A DNA stretch of 64,000 bases from Prorocentrum cordatum (taxonomy: Eukaryota > Sar > Dinophyceae > Prorocentrales > Prorocentraceae). The position numbers and the translations under genes are program-made. Under the pieces are notes generated by a model that searched no databases, had not been told where the DNA came from, and worked only from the letters and a program-made list of their open reading frames with translations. This document shows positions 10,934 through 21,249 of the stretch, in pieces. Each line of letters opens with the position of its first letter. Within the stretch, counting starts at the first letter, position 1. The stretch spans positions 132,501 to 196,500 of the forward strand of contig CAUYUJ010016364.1 of NCBI GenBank assembly GCA_963575745.1. Direction: 5' to 3'.

Positions 10934-11460
10934 CAGACTCGACGCAGTCGGCGGAGTGGGCCCCCGCTGGCTGGACTTCCTCTTCGGCCCGGCGAGCACC
11001 TTTGGCTGTGGCGAGCGGGGGCAGGGGCCTCTTCCCTCTTTCACGCCTGGCCGCGCCGCCTACCAGCAGGGGCGGCAGCCGCGCCCGGGTGGCTAGTGCC
11101 AGGCGGAGGCGTGAGCACGAATTGGCGAGTGGCGCGATCGACTCTCTCAACTGGCTTGCTGGCTGGGAGCCGGCCGACGCTGGCTCGCCGCCCCCTTTGG
11201 GCTCCATCTGGGGCGAGCATGCTGGGATTGCGCAGCGGGTGGCAAGCGAAGCTCTTCGGCGCCGGGCCGCAGCTCCCAGCCCTTGTCCGCCCCGCGAGGC
11301 GGCGCTCAGTGCGTTGCTCGAGGGGTGCTCGATCTGCGACGCATCGGGCTCCCCGAGGAACCTGGTCTCCTTCGTCCGTGACCGCGTGCCCTCGCCCCCG
11401 TCGATTGTCGGCCGCCGCCAGGTGGAAGACGTAGTGGGCGAGGCTGGTTGCACTTATTTT
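10925..11460 (+). pseudogene. Retroelement ORF segment 4
   Basis: Reads GGRGLFPLSRLAAPP, then an Arg-rich patch and ELASGAIDSLNWLAGWEPAD, then the helical stretches HAGIAQRVASEALRRRAAAP and AALSALLEGC, and finally FVRDRVPSPPSIVGRRQVED. The frame is lost at a G-run near 11,462. Confidence 0.45.
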
Positions 11461-11479
11461 TGGGGGGGGCCGCAGGCGT

Positions 11480-11692
11480 ATGGGGCGGCCGATCCACGAG
11501 GTCGATTTTGACAGCTTGCCGACTCCGTATTTTGACCCGCTGCTGAAGCGGAACAAGAAGAAGTACCGCAGTTTTTTGAAGGATCTCACGTCACGAGGTC
11601 TCTTGCTGGCAACTTTGGTGCCTTCTGAGCAGGCTGGCCTCTTTGACCGCGCAAGAAACCACCGCAGCCGGAAGTTATGGACGTTTCTTTAA
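11480..11692 (+). pseudogene. Retroelement ORF segment 5, end of preserved part
   Basis: TPYFDPLLKRNKKKYRSFLK followed by DLTSRGLLLATLVPSEQAGL resembles the segment that precedes the first polymerase motif in related elements. The frame degenerates after about 11,660 and stops at 11,690. No polymerase motif is found downstream, so the copy is truncated at its 3' side. Confidence 0.45.
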
Positions 11693-12960
11693 AGTGATTT
11701 GTTGTTGGTTGTTCTGTTGTCGCGGTTACTGTTGGCACGTGCTTCGATTTCACATGCATCGCGTTCTCGTGGGGTTGCTTCATTGCCACTTGCAGAGCGT
11801 CTCCCGCAGACCTTCCCTTCGACGCGCTGGCGCGAGACCGAGTGGCGTGCCTGCGCGGCGCGGCCTGTTTAACACGACGCGCGTGCGCGCAGTTCAGAGG
11901 GGTTTACATTCGTAGCCGCCTGATTGTTGCGGCACCGCGCCATATTTTTTTGCGCGGCGCGTAGCGCTCTTTTCGGATGCCATTTGCGCGTGTTTTGCAT
12001 GGGCGGATCGCCTTGGCGCAGCGATGCTTCGCGCGGCGTGGTTCGGCCGCTTTTGCGCGATGATGCGCCCGTGTGCGTGTGTGTTGTCAGAGCGGCTCTG
12101 CGTGACGGCGTGTCCAGTAGCGATTACCATGCCGTTAAGTTTGTTCCTCGTGGGCACGCGGGCCCCCCGCCCCTTTTCCCTTCTTCGCGGCACGCCAAAT
12201 TGTTGGAGTGTCTATAAGTTTGTTTCGTTGGGCGCTTGCGCATGTGATTTTTTTGTGAGCATTGTTCATTTGTTGTCCACCTTTCGCGCGACCTCTTCTG
12301 GTTGCTTTCCCCCTCGTCCACTCGCATTATGTTTTGATGGTGTTTTATTGCGCGCGTCTCAAAGTGGAGGGCCCGGTCCGCTCGTGGAGGGCGCGACATT
12401 GTTGACAAATCATACGCGTCGCGCGGTTGTGGTAGAAACCACGGCGCGTGCGTCATGCCGATCTGTTCGCGGCAAGTCCCGCGCACCGCGACCGCGCAGC
12501 ACTCGGCGTGGCGAGTCTTCGAGCACCGCCACGAAAGCCATAACGCGCGACATGTCGTCGCCCATAGCCTTGCAAGGGCCGCAACATGTGACGCGCTCTT
12601 CCGCGCCGCTTCGGGGCGCACTCCTTCGTCTACGTCGTCGCCCTCCCCCTTCCCACGTCCCCCGTGTTGTCGCCCTCCCTTCTTCCATTTCGTTCTCCTT
12701 GTCTCATTATTGCGTCTCCTGGGGTTCTCACGTGGCACACATGGACAACATGTGGTATGTCATGGGTTACTGCCGGGTTGTCATGGGGGCCTCCTGGGAC
12801 ACTCTTGAGTCGTATAGGGGGCTACCTGGGACATTAGGGGCCCTCTTGGGCCGTCGTGAGTTGCCTGGGGGGTATCTTGGTGCCGTCTTGGGCCGCGTTC
12901 GCCTCCATGCTGGTTTTCTTGCTTTGCCTGGGTTGGGTCTTCAGTTACCCCCAACCCCAC
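11693..12960. other. No gene recognised
   Basis: Lower-GC, T-rich patches (12,180-12,330) alternate with CG-rich DNA. ORFs are long in several frames but look random. Degenerate CCTGGG repeats begin near 12,770. Confidence 0.4.
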
Positions 12961-12964
12961 TAGG

Positions 12965-13650
12965 TCTGGTACCAGACCTCCCTTCCACCTCCAACAGGTC
13001 TGGTGGGATGCCCCCCTTCCACGTCGACCAGACCTCCCAGCGGGCCCTCCTCCGGCGAGGTGGAGGGGGCCTCCACCAGACTTCCTCTGGTTCGCCTGGA
13101 GACCTCCTCCTGATCCCCCCGAGGGCTTGGGGAGGCCTTCCGGAGGCTTCCCTTGGTTTCCACAAGGTGTGGCGAGAGGCTTCCCACGGCCCCTGGGAGC
13201 ACCAGGCGAGGCCTCCCCCAGGCTTCCGGGACGACCAGGGGAGGTCTCTGGGAGGCTTCCCCTGGTTCACCTGGAAGCCTCCGATGAGAGTTCCCGCAGG
13301 GGGGAGGTCTCCTGTGGGAGGCTTTCGGGAGGACCAGGGGAAGCTTCCAGGAGACCTCACCTGGTCCTCCACCATGTTCCCCCCCAGCGCCCCGGGAGGG
13401 CCAGGGGAGGTTTCCAGGGGGCCTCCCCTGGTCTCCCCGGAAGTTTCCCCTTGGAGGGAGCCCTGCCAGATTTCGAGGTCTGGGGGAGGCTCCCAGACCC
13501 TGGTCCTCGGGGAGGATTCCCAGCAGGCTTGCAAGGACCAGAAAAAGCTTCTGGGAGACCTCCCAGCCCCCTTCTGGAAGTTTGCGGGAGGCCCCCAAGA
13601 GGACCAGGGGAGGTCCCCCGGCGGTCTCCCCCCAGATTCCAGGAGGTCGT
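12965..13650. repeat. Degenerate GGAAGCCTCC/GAGGTCTCC repeat
   Basis: Short units such as GGAGGCTTCC, CCTGGTC and GACCAGGGGAGG recur in both orientations over about 690 bp. Each half-unit is nearly its own reverse complement, which opens ORFs on both strands. Confidence 0.7.
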
Positions 13651-13972
13651 CAGGACACCGCTAGGAGGCTTACTCTTCGGGGCCCTGAGGCCAGTGGATC
13701 ACCGGATGCAGTGCAGCTACGGTGGCGACGGCAGCAGAGTCGCGTTCAGCCTCGGCGAAACATTTGCCGCGCGTTTCCAAGCTGGGTGGCTGGTTGGGGG
13801 CCTCCGACGGCCACGCCGGGACGTTTGAACTTTGGGTCTTTCCGCTCCAAGAAAACATGGTGGACGTAAGGAAACTTCTGGTTCCTTAATAAATGCCCCC
13901 CGGGGGGCCTCGATGGTCCCAAAGTGCGAGACATCTGTCGATCCACCAAATTTAATAAGGAATTCCCGGGGT

Positions 13973-13995
13973 CCCAAGTAAGGTCCTTACTTGGG
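13973..13995. repeat. Perfect 11-bp inverted repeat
   Basis: CCCAAGTAAGG, a single T, then CCTTACTTGGG. Further copies of CTTACTTGGGT lie just downstream, so this is part of a small repeat cluster at 13,960-14,035. Confidence 0.85.
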
Positions 13996-14039
13996 TGCCT
14001 GGCGGTCCCAGAATTCAGGGCCTTACTTGGGTCCTCGGC

Positions 14040-14500
14040 GGTCACAGGTCCCACAGGTTCCACAGGTCCCACGTGTCCCAGATGTCCCACAGGTCCCATA
14101 GGTCCCACGGGTCCCGCAGGTCTCGAAGGTCTCGCCGGTCCCGCAGGTCCCGCAGGCCCCGCAGGTCCCACAGGCCGCACAGGTGCCACAGGTGCCATAG
14201 GTCCCGGAGGTCCCGCAGGTCCCGCAGGTCCCACAGGTCCCACAGGTCCCTCAGGCCCAACAGATCCCACCGGTCCCAAGGTCTTGCAGGTGTCACAGGT
14301 CCCGCAGGTCCCACAGGTCCTACAGGTCCTACAGGTCTTACAGGTCCCACAGGACCCACAAGTCGCAAAGAAGGTGCGAAAGGTCCCACAGGTCTCGCAG
14401 GTCCTACAGGTCCCACACGTCCCACAGGTCCCAAGGGTCCCACAGGCCTCGCGGGCCCCACAGGTCCCACAGGCCCCACAGGTCCCACATGTACTAAAGC
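14040..14500. repeat. CCCACAGGT nonamer array (collagen-like on both strands)
   Basis: About fifty 9-bp units. One + frame reads Gly-Pro-Thr/Ala repeats, with a frame switch near 14,285, and the - strand reads Gly-Pro-Val repeats. Because both strands give Gly-x-y, the pattern is a property of the nonamer and not evidence of a collagen gene. Confidence 0.85.
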
Positions 14501-14866
14501 CTGCCCCTGCAAGGCAATGGGCGGGGGAGGCGGGATGAGCGTAGCACGCCCTCTGAAGCGGCTGCGGCGTAGCCAGCTCTGCCCCCCAATCAGCAGGGGG
14601 CGAAATAAAGAATGAGGAGAGAGCAGGCGGAGGAGAGCAGGGTGGGAGAGGGGAAGCGGGGCGGAGGAGGAGGAGGAGGAGAAGGGGCGGACGAAGGGAG
14701 CGAAGGAGGGTGAGCGGCGAACAGGGGAGGGGGGCACGGGGGGAGGAGAATGGGCGGAACGAAGGGGTAGCGAGGGTGTGACGGGAGGCAGGGCCTCTGC
14801 CGCCGCCGCCGCCGTCTGCTGCCGCCGCGGTTCGCCGCCGCCGCCGCCCGCAGCAATTCAGGCCCA
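14501..14866. other. G-rich spacer with (GCC)n
   Basis: G/A-rich DNA (14,600-14,760), then a CCG triplet run (14,797-14,850). It ends in AATTCAG and the ATG of the next coding segment. Confidence 0.5.
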
Positions 14867-15750
14867 ATGCCAGACACCTTGATATGGATTCACGCGAAAA
14901 CCCGAGTTCGGAGCCTAGGCTTGTCTTGGGGGCGTCGCGACCCTGAGCGCGTGGCCCCTTATTTCCTGCTGGACCCGAGCATTCGACGTGCGTTGTCGGA
15001 CGCAGGTCTCCATGATCCGGTGGATGAGGCGCTTGACCTGCTCGATGACAAGATTATCGGTTTCATGTTATGCAGGCCCCGTGTCCAACCAACGGTGATG
15101 TCGCTGTTGAGTGGCCCTTCCCGTAGGGTCAAAATGTTTTGGCAGTCCACGTCTTATTGTGATGATCCGTTGTTGTTTTTCGACGTGGTCGCTGCTGCGC
15201 GCCTGGAGCCCGTGGCAGCCATCCCTCCAACGACTGCTCGAGGAGGGGGCTTCTTCTGCCAGCGCACAATGTTTTTCCGGCAGCGGCTACATTCATCGCG
15301 CGGCGCAGAGCCAGGCGGCGCCGTGAAACCAGTAGTTGAGATTCTGGCTGAGTGGGGCGTGGACCCCCAGGTGGCAAGCGAGAGCGCCGGGGGCATATCT
15401 ATGACAGTTCCGGTGCCGCACGCCGTTCTACTTGCGCGTGGGGCTTGGCCTGGATATGCCATTCCCGTGCCGTCCGCTGCGCGGAGGCGCGCGGGGCATT
15501 GCTTCCATGCGAAGGGGTTGGCCGCCATCCCGTCGCCCCCCATCCTGCTCGCCAGGATGCCTTGGCGGACCTCGTCATGCCACCCTCGGGCATTATTTTC
15601 TTTGGCCTCGGCGTGGGGAGGTTGTTTGCTGCCGTTCGCCGAAGCATTCGCCTCGCGCGGGCAGGCGGTCGCGATGCGGAAGGGGTATTGGGCCAGGCGC
15701 CGCCCCGCCAAGGGCGACGAAAACTGAGCGCGGCCATTCTGGCGAAACTG
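14867..15750 (+). CDS. Coding segment A: N-terminus of unrecognised multi-exon protein
   Basis: The ATG at 14,867 follows TTCAGGCCCA. The frame reads protein-like (APYFLLDPSIRRALSDAGLH, DPVDEALDLLDDKIIGFMLC, SLLSGPSRRVKMFWQSTSYC, FFCQRTMFFRQRLHSS, VKPVVEILAEWGVDPQVASE) to about 15,535. There a run of six C (15,536-15,541) marks a change: beyond it the convincing sense is one frame over (PARQDALADLVMPPSGIIFF, GLGVGRLFAAVRRSIRLARA), ending at a TGA at 15,751. The homopolymer suggests either an assembly error or an inactivating indel. I do not know the family; the composition suggests a soluble globular domain. Confidence 0.45.
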
Positions 15751-15811
15751 TGACAAGCGGGCCGTTGGCCCGACGCCCGGGCGCGCGGATTTGATCCCCC
15801 ATCTTTGTCCA

Positions 15812-16035
15812 GAAGAAGCGCGTGCGATGTCGACGGCGTTTGCTCCCATCGCGCCTCCTTCCAGCAGTTTCTTCGGGGGTCTATGTAATCTTGTGAGGCG
15901 GGCGCACATCGCTCTATCGAGTCGGCAGCAATGCGGTGAGGAACTCTTGTTATCTGATTTGCGTGCTGCCGCAGTTGACTTGGACAGCAGGTGGAATGGG
16001 CAACACGGCGCCTCGAGATGCAATATCACCCCTTG
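15812..16035 (+). CDS. Coding segment B
   Basis: After a TTTGTCCAG acceptor the frame reads EEARAMSTAFAPIAPPSSSF, NLVRRAHIALSSRQQC and ELLLSDLRAAAVDLDSRWNG, then loses sense near 16,035. It is separated from segment A by about 60 bp, compatible with a short intron, but the phases do not match with canonical GT/AG ends. Confidence 0.4.
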
Positions 16036-16169
16036 CGCCCGCAGCGGCATGGGGGACTGTGCGGCGGGGCAAGAAGAGGTGGAAGTAGAGTTCGGAAGGA
16101 GGAGTTTGGCGAGGGGGTTGGGCGACGGGCCGGTGGAGGAGGAAGCGGGGAGGGGAAGAGGAGAGAGAG

Positions 16170-16212
16170 GAAGGCAAGGAGAGGAAGAGAGAGAGAGAGA
16201 GAGAGAGTGAGA
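16170..16212. repeat. (GA)n microsatellite
   Basis: A GA dinucleotide run inside a longer G/A-rich region starting near 16,060. Confidence 0.85.
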
Positions 16213-16291
16213 GGGAGAGACAGTGATAGAGAAAGCAACACATAGTTGTATATATACACGGGAGAAAGAGAGGAAAACATAAAAAAAAGAG

Positions 16292-16377
16292 ACAGAGGCA
16301 CAGACAGAGACAGAGACAGAGACAGAGACATACGGGCAGACAGACAAACAGACAGACAGGCAGACAGACAGGCAGGG
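16292..16377. repeat. (CAGA)n tetranucleotide repeat
   Basis: CAGA/GACA units with a shift to CAGACAGG at the right end. Confidence 0.9.
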
Positions 16378-16482
16378 GGCGACCCTGTAGCCCCTCTCTG
16401 GTCGCACAGCCCCCCTTGCCGGCGCGCGGGGCGAGCGGTTGATCCATGCTCGGAAGAGCCGGGTTGCCCGAGGCAGAAGCAG

Positions 16483-16716
16483 TCCATGTGCAGCGATATC
16501 CTCGCTACTTCGTGGGTATGGGATGTGGAGACGCTCATATATTGCTTGGTGTTCAGCGGGTCCACCCGTAATTCTTCCGACCGAGTGGCAGATGTTACCC
16601 GCGTGGCCCTGTTGGCGGCACTGCCCAAAGAAGCGTCTGAATATTATGTTAAGGTTATTGAAAGAAAACATACTTTGCCACACGCTTCTCGACTACGCCA
16701 TCACAAATTGATGTTC
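16483..16716 (+). CDS. Coding segment C, 78-codon exon
   Basis: Bounded by GAAGCAG on the left and TTC then GTATTTGG on the right, both in phase 0. It reads SMCSDILATSWVWDVETLIY, CLVFSGSTRNSSDRVADVTR, VALLAALPKEASEYYVKVIE and RKHTLPHASRLRHHKLMF. This is a clean, mixed-composition exon in a region otherwise made of CAGA repeats and GGGCCTC repeats. Confidence 0.5.
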
Positions 16717-16799
16717 GTATTTGGTTTCTGCTCTTATGAATGGGTTTTCGGCCAAGTCCGCCATTGTGTTTGGTCTTTGGGTCCGAAGCCTGCTAGATG

Positions 16800-17345
16800 T
16801 CAGGTGGGGTCTCCAGAGGGGCCCTCGGGGGCCTATTGGGCGATTGGCCTGGACTCCTGGTCACTTCATGGGGGCCTCCGGGGGCGCCACGGGGACATGG
16901 GAGGCCCGCTGGCGATTTTGAATTCTGTGTTGAGTGGAACCCAATTTCGATTCCAGTTCGATTGCCTCCTCCAGGGCTCATCTGTGGGTTATATCCGGGG
17001 CCCCCCGAGTCTTTTGGGGTTCGTTTGGGGGCCTCTTTGGCCGTTTTGTGTTCCTCTGCCGCCTTGTAAGAGTTGTTTTGGGGGGTTGCTCGGCTGGGGA
17101 ATGCCATGGGGCCCCATCGAAAGCATCGCACAACAAATGCCCAATCGCTGAGATACAAAAAAAGATCGTTGCCCCATTGAGGCTTGAGGCCCTTTTCTGG
17201 GGGCCACCTTGAGGTTCCCATTGGGCCGCCTCGGGGTCCTAGTGGGCAATGCTCAGACGATCTTGGAACGTTTTGGAGTGCCCATGGGCCGATCAGGGGC
17301 CCTCGCGGGCAGTTTTCGGACAATCTTGGGACCCGGCATTCCGTG
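16800..17345. repeat. Degenerate GGGGCCTC/GGGCC repeat
   Basis: The same loose GGGCCTCxxGG motif family as at 6,830-7,345, here probably within an intron. Confidence 0.55.
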
Positions 17346-17696
17346 GTTTGTGGACAAGTCAATTTGGGCGCGTCAGAAAGCGCCTTGTAGCACTCGAGCG
17401 GGCTCCAGCGCCCGGAATACCGCTGTCCGTGCCAATAAAGATAATCCGAAGGGAGTTGAAGACATGTGACTTCGTGTTTCGGAGCACGGTGGCGGATTTA
17501 CAAAGGACAACCGAATCTTCGCAGGGCTGTCGCCAAATCCGCCGACGCGGCGTTGTTGAAAGAGGGGTGGGCCCGCGCGGGCGCCACTTGACAACGCCAG
17601 GCGCGAGGGGCTTGCAGGGGCGAGTCAATTGGGGGAGGCAGAGGAGGAAGGAAGCTTCGACGACAGATGGAATGAGGAGTGGGAGGGGGGGACCAG

Positions 17697-18480
17697 CGCG
17701 TGACACCAAAGGGGCCGCACCATCTCAGCTCAGCCACAGCATTGGTGTCAGCCAAACACCATCGGGGGTGGCCACGGGGCCCGCCACGTTCTTCCAGGCC
17801 CTTTGGCGCGAGTTGGGTGCTGGAGGCGGCCTCAAATTGGACGCGAGCCATAAACCAAACAAACAAGTTACGGCAGATATAGGGGTGTCTTGTCGCACGG
17901 ACTTCGACATGATCTCGTCGAGGTGCGCTGGGGCCTCGTTTGCGGCCACATGGCGCGTTGGCTTCGCATGTTTATCATTGTGGTTGCGTCGGGAGGCCTT
18001 CGGAACCCAGGGACACCTGCTATGAGCCCCCTTTGTCAGATGCACGACCTTGGGCCGTGCCCCACGAATCCAGTAGGAATGCTATCGCTCGCGCCGTGCC
18101 CTCAAACGGGCTGGCGGACATGTTAAATTTGGGGGAAATTGTTCGTTGGAGTACGGTTGACAGCAGCCCGCAGGCCGGTTGGGATTGGGTTATGCACGGC
18201 CATTGCACAATCAATTCTGGCGACGTGGTGCGTTTGTTCCGGATCGGCCTGAGACTCCAGAGGCTCGCGGGTGATGGCGACATTGATGCTGGCGAAGAAT
18301 GCATGGATGAATTGCGAGCAGTTTTCAAACTCCGCCTTAACATGCCCACCGCAGTAGGCTCGGGCAGAGCAGACGTCAGGTACAAGGCGCACGCAATGTT
18401 GCATGGCGAGCGGCTGACTGCGCCCAGTTGGCGAGCAGCGTGTTCGCTTTCAAACTCCATGTTCACGCTCACAGGATTCA
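17697..18480 (+). CDS. Coding segment D
   Basis: The frame reads SQTPSGVATGPATFFQALWR, VTADIGVSCRTDFDMISSRC and GFACLSLWLRREAFGTQG to about 18,015. Sense then moves one frame over: LADMLNLGEIVRWSTVDSSP, WDWVMHGHCTINSGDVVRLF, IGLRLQRLAGDGDIDAGEEC, MDELRAVFKLRLNMPTAVGS. The switch lies at TTTGTCAG (18,033-18,040) or just before it, so a very short intron or an indel could explain it. The right end is probably near 18,480 (GGATTCAGGGTCACG). Family not recognised. Confidence 0.45.
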
Positions 18481-18899
18481 GGGTCACGAATGGCAGGGGG
18501 TGGTCGCATGCGCACGCGGTGCCCCCATGGTTCCATGGCGCCGTGCTTGCCGAGGGGGCACCTGTCGGCCTTCGATTGGCCATTACTTTTTTGCGTCGTC
18601 CGCTCCCTGGCCCTCCCGGGCAGCCGCCTCGCAGGGATCGGCAACATATTTGCAACGCGTGATATTAAGGGTTAATTTTTTCGGACATTCGCGCGAAAGC
18701 TGCTCGCGGAAGGTCGCGCGTGAGCGCCGTCATTCTCAGGCGGATTTCCGCGATTGCGGCCCGCGTGAGCCACCGAGGTGCGCATTCGCTTTATCACGCG
18801 TGGTGCCCCATATGCGGTTTCAGAGTCTGAGGCGTCACGAATCTTCGGATTGCTCGCGAGGAGGGGGGGCTCGGGGGGCGGGGGAGGCCCGTGGCAGCC

Positions 18900-19066
18900 G
18901 CGGCAAGCATCAGTGATCGTGGCGGCGCGCGTCAGGTTTCACCGTCACGAGCGTTGCTGGGATCACGGCGCACTGGCTGCCGACCATTACGAGCAGCTCG
19001 AACTATTCCCGGGTGGGGTTCGCTTCAGTGGTTATTGGTTTCCCAAACGGCTTGAAATCCCCATAT
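18900..19066 (+). CDS. Coding segment E, small exon
   Basis: Reads QASVIVAARVRFHRHERCWD followed by HGALAADHYEQLELFPGG and VRFSGYWFPKRLEIP. It follows CATCAG and ends before an ATATATGTATG, whose GT could be the donor. A G-run-rich stretch precedes it. Confidence 0.35.
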
Positions 19067-19261
19067 ATGTATGTCCTTTGCCCTGTCACGTGCCATTGTG
19101 ATTGTCTGGCTCCGATTGTCTGCGCGCTTGAGTCCGAGTGATTATACCCGCTTCGGATGCTGAGCCCGGGGCCTCGTTCGAAGCATCCCCACAAGCTGCT
19201 CTGAAAGCAATGGAATCCAAACCGCCCGAAACGCAAACCAGAGGGCGGTGCTGCCGGGGAG

Positions 19262-19322
19262 GCCTACCATTGGGGCCTTCGGCGGGGTTCCCTATGGGGC
19301 CACTAAGCGCGTGTGCCGAAAG
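19262..19322 (-). repeat. Single diverged unit of the 90-bp GGAGCTCC satellite
   Basis: The reverse complement carries GTGGCCCCATAGGGAACC and CCGAAGGCCCC in the order and spacing of the array at 42.4-43.9 kb. It is an isolated copy in opposite orientation. Confidence 0.6.
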
Positions 19323-19339
19323 GTAATCGCGTGCCTATT

Positions 19340-19860
19340 TGACCCCTTCCGCGTTGCACCTCCGGTCCATACCTCGTTTATGTGACCCACACGTGGTCTG
19401 GGCTCCAAAAGCGATGACCCTCGCGGGGCCCAGACCCCATTCAGGTGACCCCATACTAGGCCCAGGTTCTATGCAGGAGGCCCCGCCAGGCCAAGAGCAC
19501 GTTCGGGTGACCTATGAGTTGCCAGGGTTCCATGCAAGTGGCCCCCGCGAGGCCCATATCCCATTTATGTGACCCCCACTACTTAATCCAGGCTCCCTGA
19601 AAAGCTATCCCTCGGGGCCTCTTGGGGACTTTTGTCTTGCTCTCCCCTATCCGCCTCCCGTCGCTGATGGCGAGCGCGTCGGGGAGAGGGGGGTGAGGAT
19701 GCAGGAGGAGAGGCAGGGGGATGCGGATGAGGAGGGAGAGCAGGCGAACGGACGCAGGGGCTCACCATAAAGGCCCCAGGAGGCCCCCGCTGGCCACCAG
19801 GCCTAGACCCCATGTGGCTGGCCCCATACTTGGCCCAGGCCAGGCCCCTTACAGATATCC
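19340..19860. repeat. Degenerate GGCCCAGACCCCAT repeat region
   Basis: Loose units around CCCATTTATGTGACCC, GGCCCAGxxxCCAT and AGGCCCCGC recur over about 300 bp, then GA-rich DNA (19,650-19,760), then two more such units. Confidence 0.5.
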
Positions 19861-19906
19861 GTCGGTTCACAGGGCCTCGTCAGCAAGAGCGGCTGGCTGA
19901 CGCACG

Positions 19907-19972
19907 TCCCGTTTTGGAGATCCGCGGTCCGTTTTGGAGATCCGCGGCCCGTTTTGGAGATCCCCTGGGTGG
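19907..19972. repeat. 21-bp tandem repeat, 3 copies
   Basis: Units of CCCGTTTTGGAGATCCGCGG, nearly identical, followed by a (GAC)n run. Confidence 0.85.
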
Positions 19973-19975
19973 TTT

Positions 19976-19988
19976 GACGATGACGATG

Positions 19989-20019
<31 letters not shown>

Positions 20020-20055
20020 CGATGACGACGACGACGACGACGGCGACGACGAGAG
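19976..20055. repeat. (GAC)n microsatellite
   Basis: GACGAT/GACGAC triplets. Confidence 0.9.
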
Positions 20056-20212
20056 ACAGTGAGGGAATTTCTGCCCCCACGGGGTTGGGCAGAAACTCCC
20101 TCAGACGACGACGACGGTGTTTTGTGGGCTCCAGGAGGGCTCAAAGAGCCCCCCAAGATGGCTCCAAGAGGCTCCAAGAGGGGATGTCATTGAATTAGAC
20201 GCATTATCGCAG

Positions 20213-20305
20213 GAACAAGGATAAGTCGGGCGTGCTGGACATCTGGGAGTCCAAGTCGGGGTTCCACGGCGCAGCATGTGAGCAATTGGTGACCTTGCAG
20301 CTGTT
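20213..20305 (+). CDS. Coding segment F, micro-exon
   Basis: After TTATCGCAG the frame reads NKDKSGVLDIWESKSGFHGA then ACEQLVTLQLLIM, clearly unlike the repeats on either side. It runs into a GTGAGTCTGA minisatellite whose GTGAGT units could serve as the donor. It is too short to stand alone, and I read it as one exon of the long gene. Confidence 0.35.
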
Positions 20306-20462
20306 GATTATGAGTGCGTCTGAGTGTGAGTGAGTCTGAGTACGACGCGGTTTCAATGTGAACTGTCTAAGTCTGAGTCAGTCTGAGTGTGAGTGAGTGA
20401 GTGTAGGTGAGCCTGGGCGTGCCTGAGTCTGGGTGAGTGTGAGTGCGAGTGAACCCGAGCAT
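20306..20462. repeat. GTGAGTCTGA minisatellite
   Basis: Units of about 10 bp built from GTGAGT and CTGAGT. Each GTGAGT is a good consensus 5' splice site, so the array contains many potential donors beside exon F. Confidence 0.8.
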
Positions 20463-20530
20463 GCGCGAGGGAGGCGGGTGAGGGTGAAGCGGAGGTTTGT
20501 CAGTAATGACAGTAAGCTCATCCAAAGGTA

Positions 20531-20766
20531 TTGGGATCAATCGCGTTCAAATGGGGTTCCCGACACAGGAACTCTGTCGAAAAACGGTTCTCTGCGCGGA
20601 CATTGGCGCGCAAGCTGCAAGTGCAAGGTCGACCTTACATTGCCCGCCTGCCCGCGTGGCCTACCGCGTGCGGTCGCCGCCTCGTCTCGCGCAAATTACA
20701 TGTTCTCCTCACTCAAATGGGTTCCGGAGGTGCGCGCACCCCGGGCGCCAGGGACTGCTTTCGATA
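20531..20766 (+). CDS. Coding segment G
   Basis: Reads GSIAFKWGSRHRNSVEKRFS, ARTLARKLQVQGRPYIARLP and CGRRLVSRKLHVLLTQMGSG before a TGA. Basic and Leu-rich. Other frames here are also open, so support is moderate. Confidence 0.3.
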
Positions 20767-20876
20767 ATGGCACCTGGCCAGGAGACCTTGGCACGGAGTC
20801 GCGCTTGAACAAAGTGCGAGCGCCGCTGTCGCGGTTCGTGGGCCCTTGGGCGGACGCAGAACACGAGGCAGGCCGG

Positions 20877-20897
20877 CGTCGTCGTCGTCGTTGTTTG

Positions 20898-20973
<76 letters not shown>

Positions 20974-20974
20974 T
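20877..20974. repeat. (CGT)n microsatellite
   Basis: A nearly perfect CGT triplet run of about 95 bp, poly-Ser or poly-Arg in translation. Confidence 0.95.
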
Positions 20975-21249
20975 CGTTTCCGGCAGGGAACGAAGCGAAT
21001 AACATAGCGGTGTCCATGTGATTCACGGGAGGGCATGCAGAGGGGTGCGGAAATGTTGCGGATGCGATAGCAGTGCCGTCTCTTGCCCCCGCATTTTCTC
21101 TTTTTGGGAATCAACAGGTCCAAGGATATCATGTGAGTGTTCTAGGTGCCCCCCTGCTGGCCTCCCCCGGGGGCTGGGTGTTGGTGGAAACATTCAACGA
21201 ATGATTCGACAGCCCATGGACGATGCACACGGCCCCCTCTGCGCTGCAG

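Larger units (their letters stand above)
9074..11692 (+). mobile_element. Decayed dinoflagellate retroelement ORF (no polymerase domain left)
   Basis: Five consecutive + strand segments in changing frames read as one long protein: 9,074-9,490, 9,440-10,250, 10,250-10,925, 10,925-11,440 and 11,490-11,660. The order is a hydrophobic and Cys/Pro-rich N-terminus, a DGDVWEEDL region, a VDWDEQGERRKDF region, an RGLFPLS region and a YFDPLLKRNKKKY region. This resembles large multi-copy predicted proteins in dinoflagellate genomes that continue into a reverse transcriptase (my recollection, not aligned). Here the sequence is lost just where that polymerase would begin. At least four frame changes are needed, one beside a run of eight or more G at about 11,462-11,469, so it is a dead copy or is rich in very short introns. 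Confidence 0.5.

Noticed and set aside
13127-13828. Gly/Pro-rich ORFs on both strands
   Set aside because: Products of the degenerate GGAAGCCTCC repeat, which is nearly self-complementary.
13924-14615. A collagen gene
   Set aside because: Gly-x-y appears on both strands and the + frame slips in the middle; no flanking domain or start.
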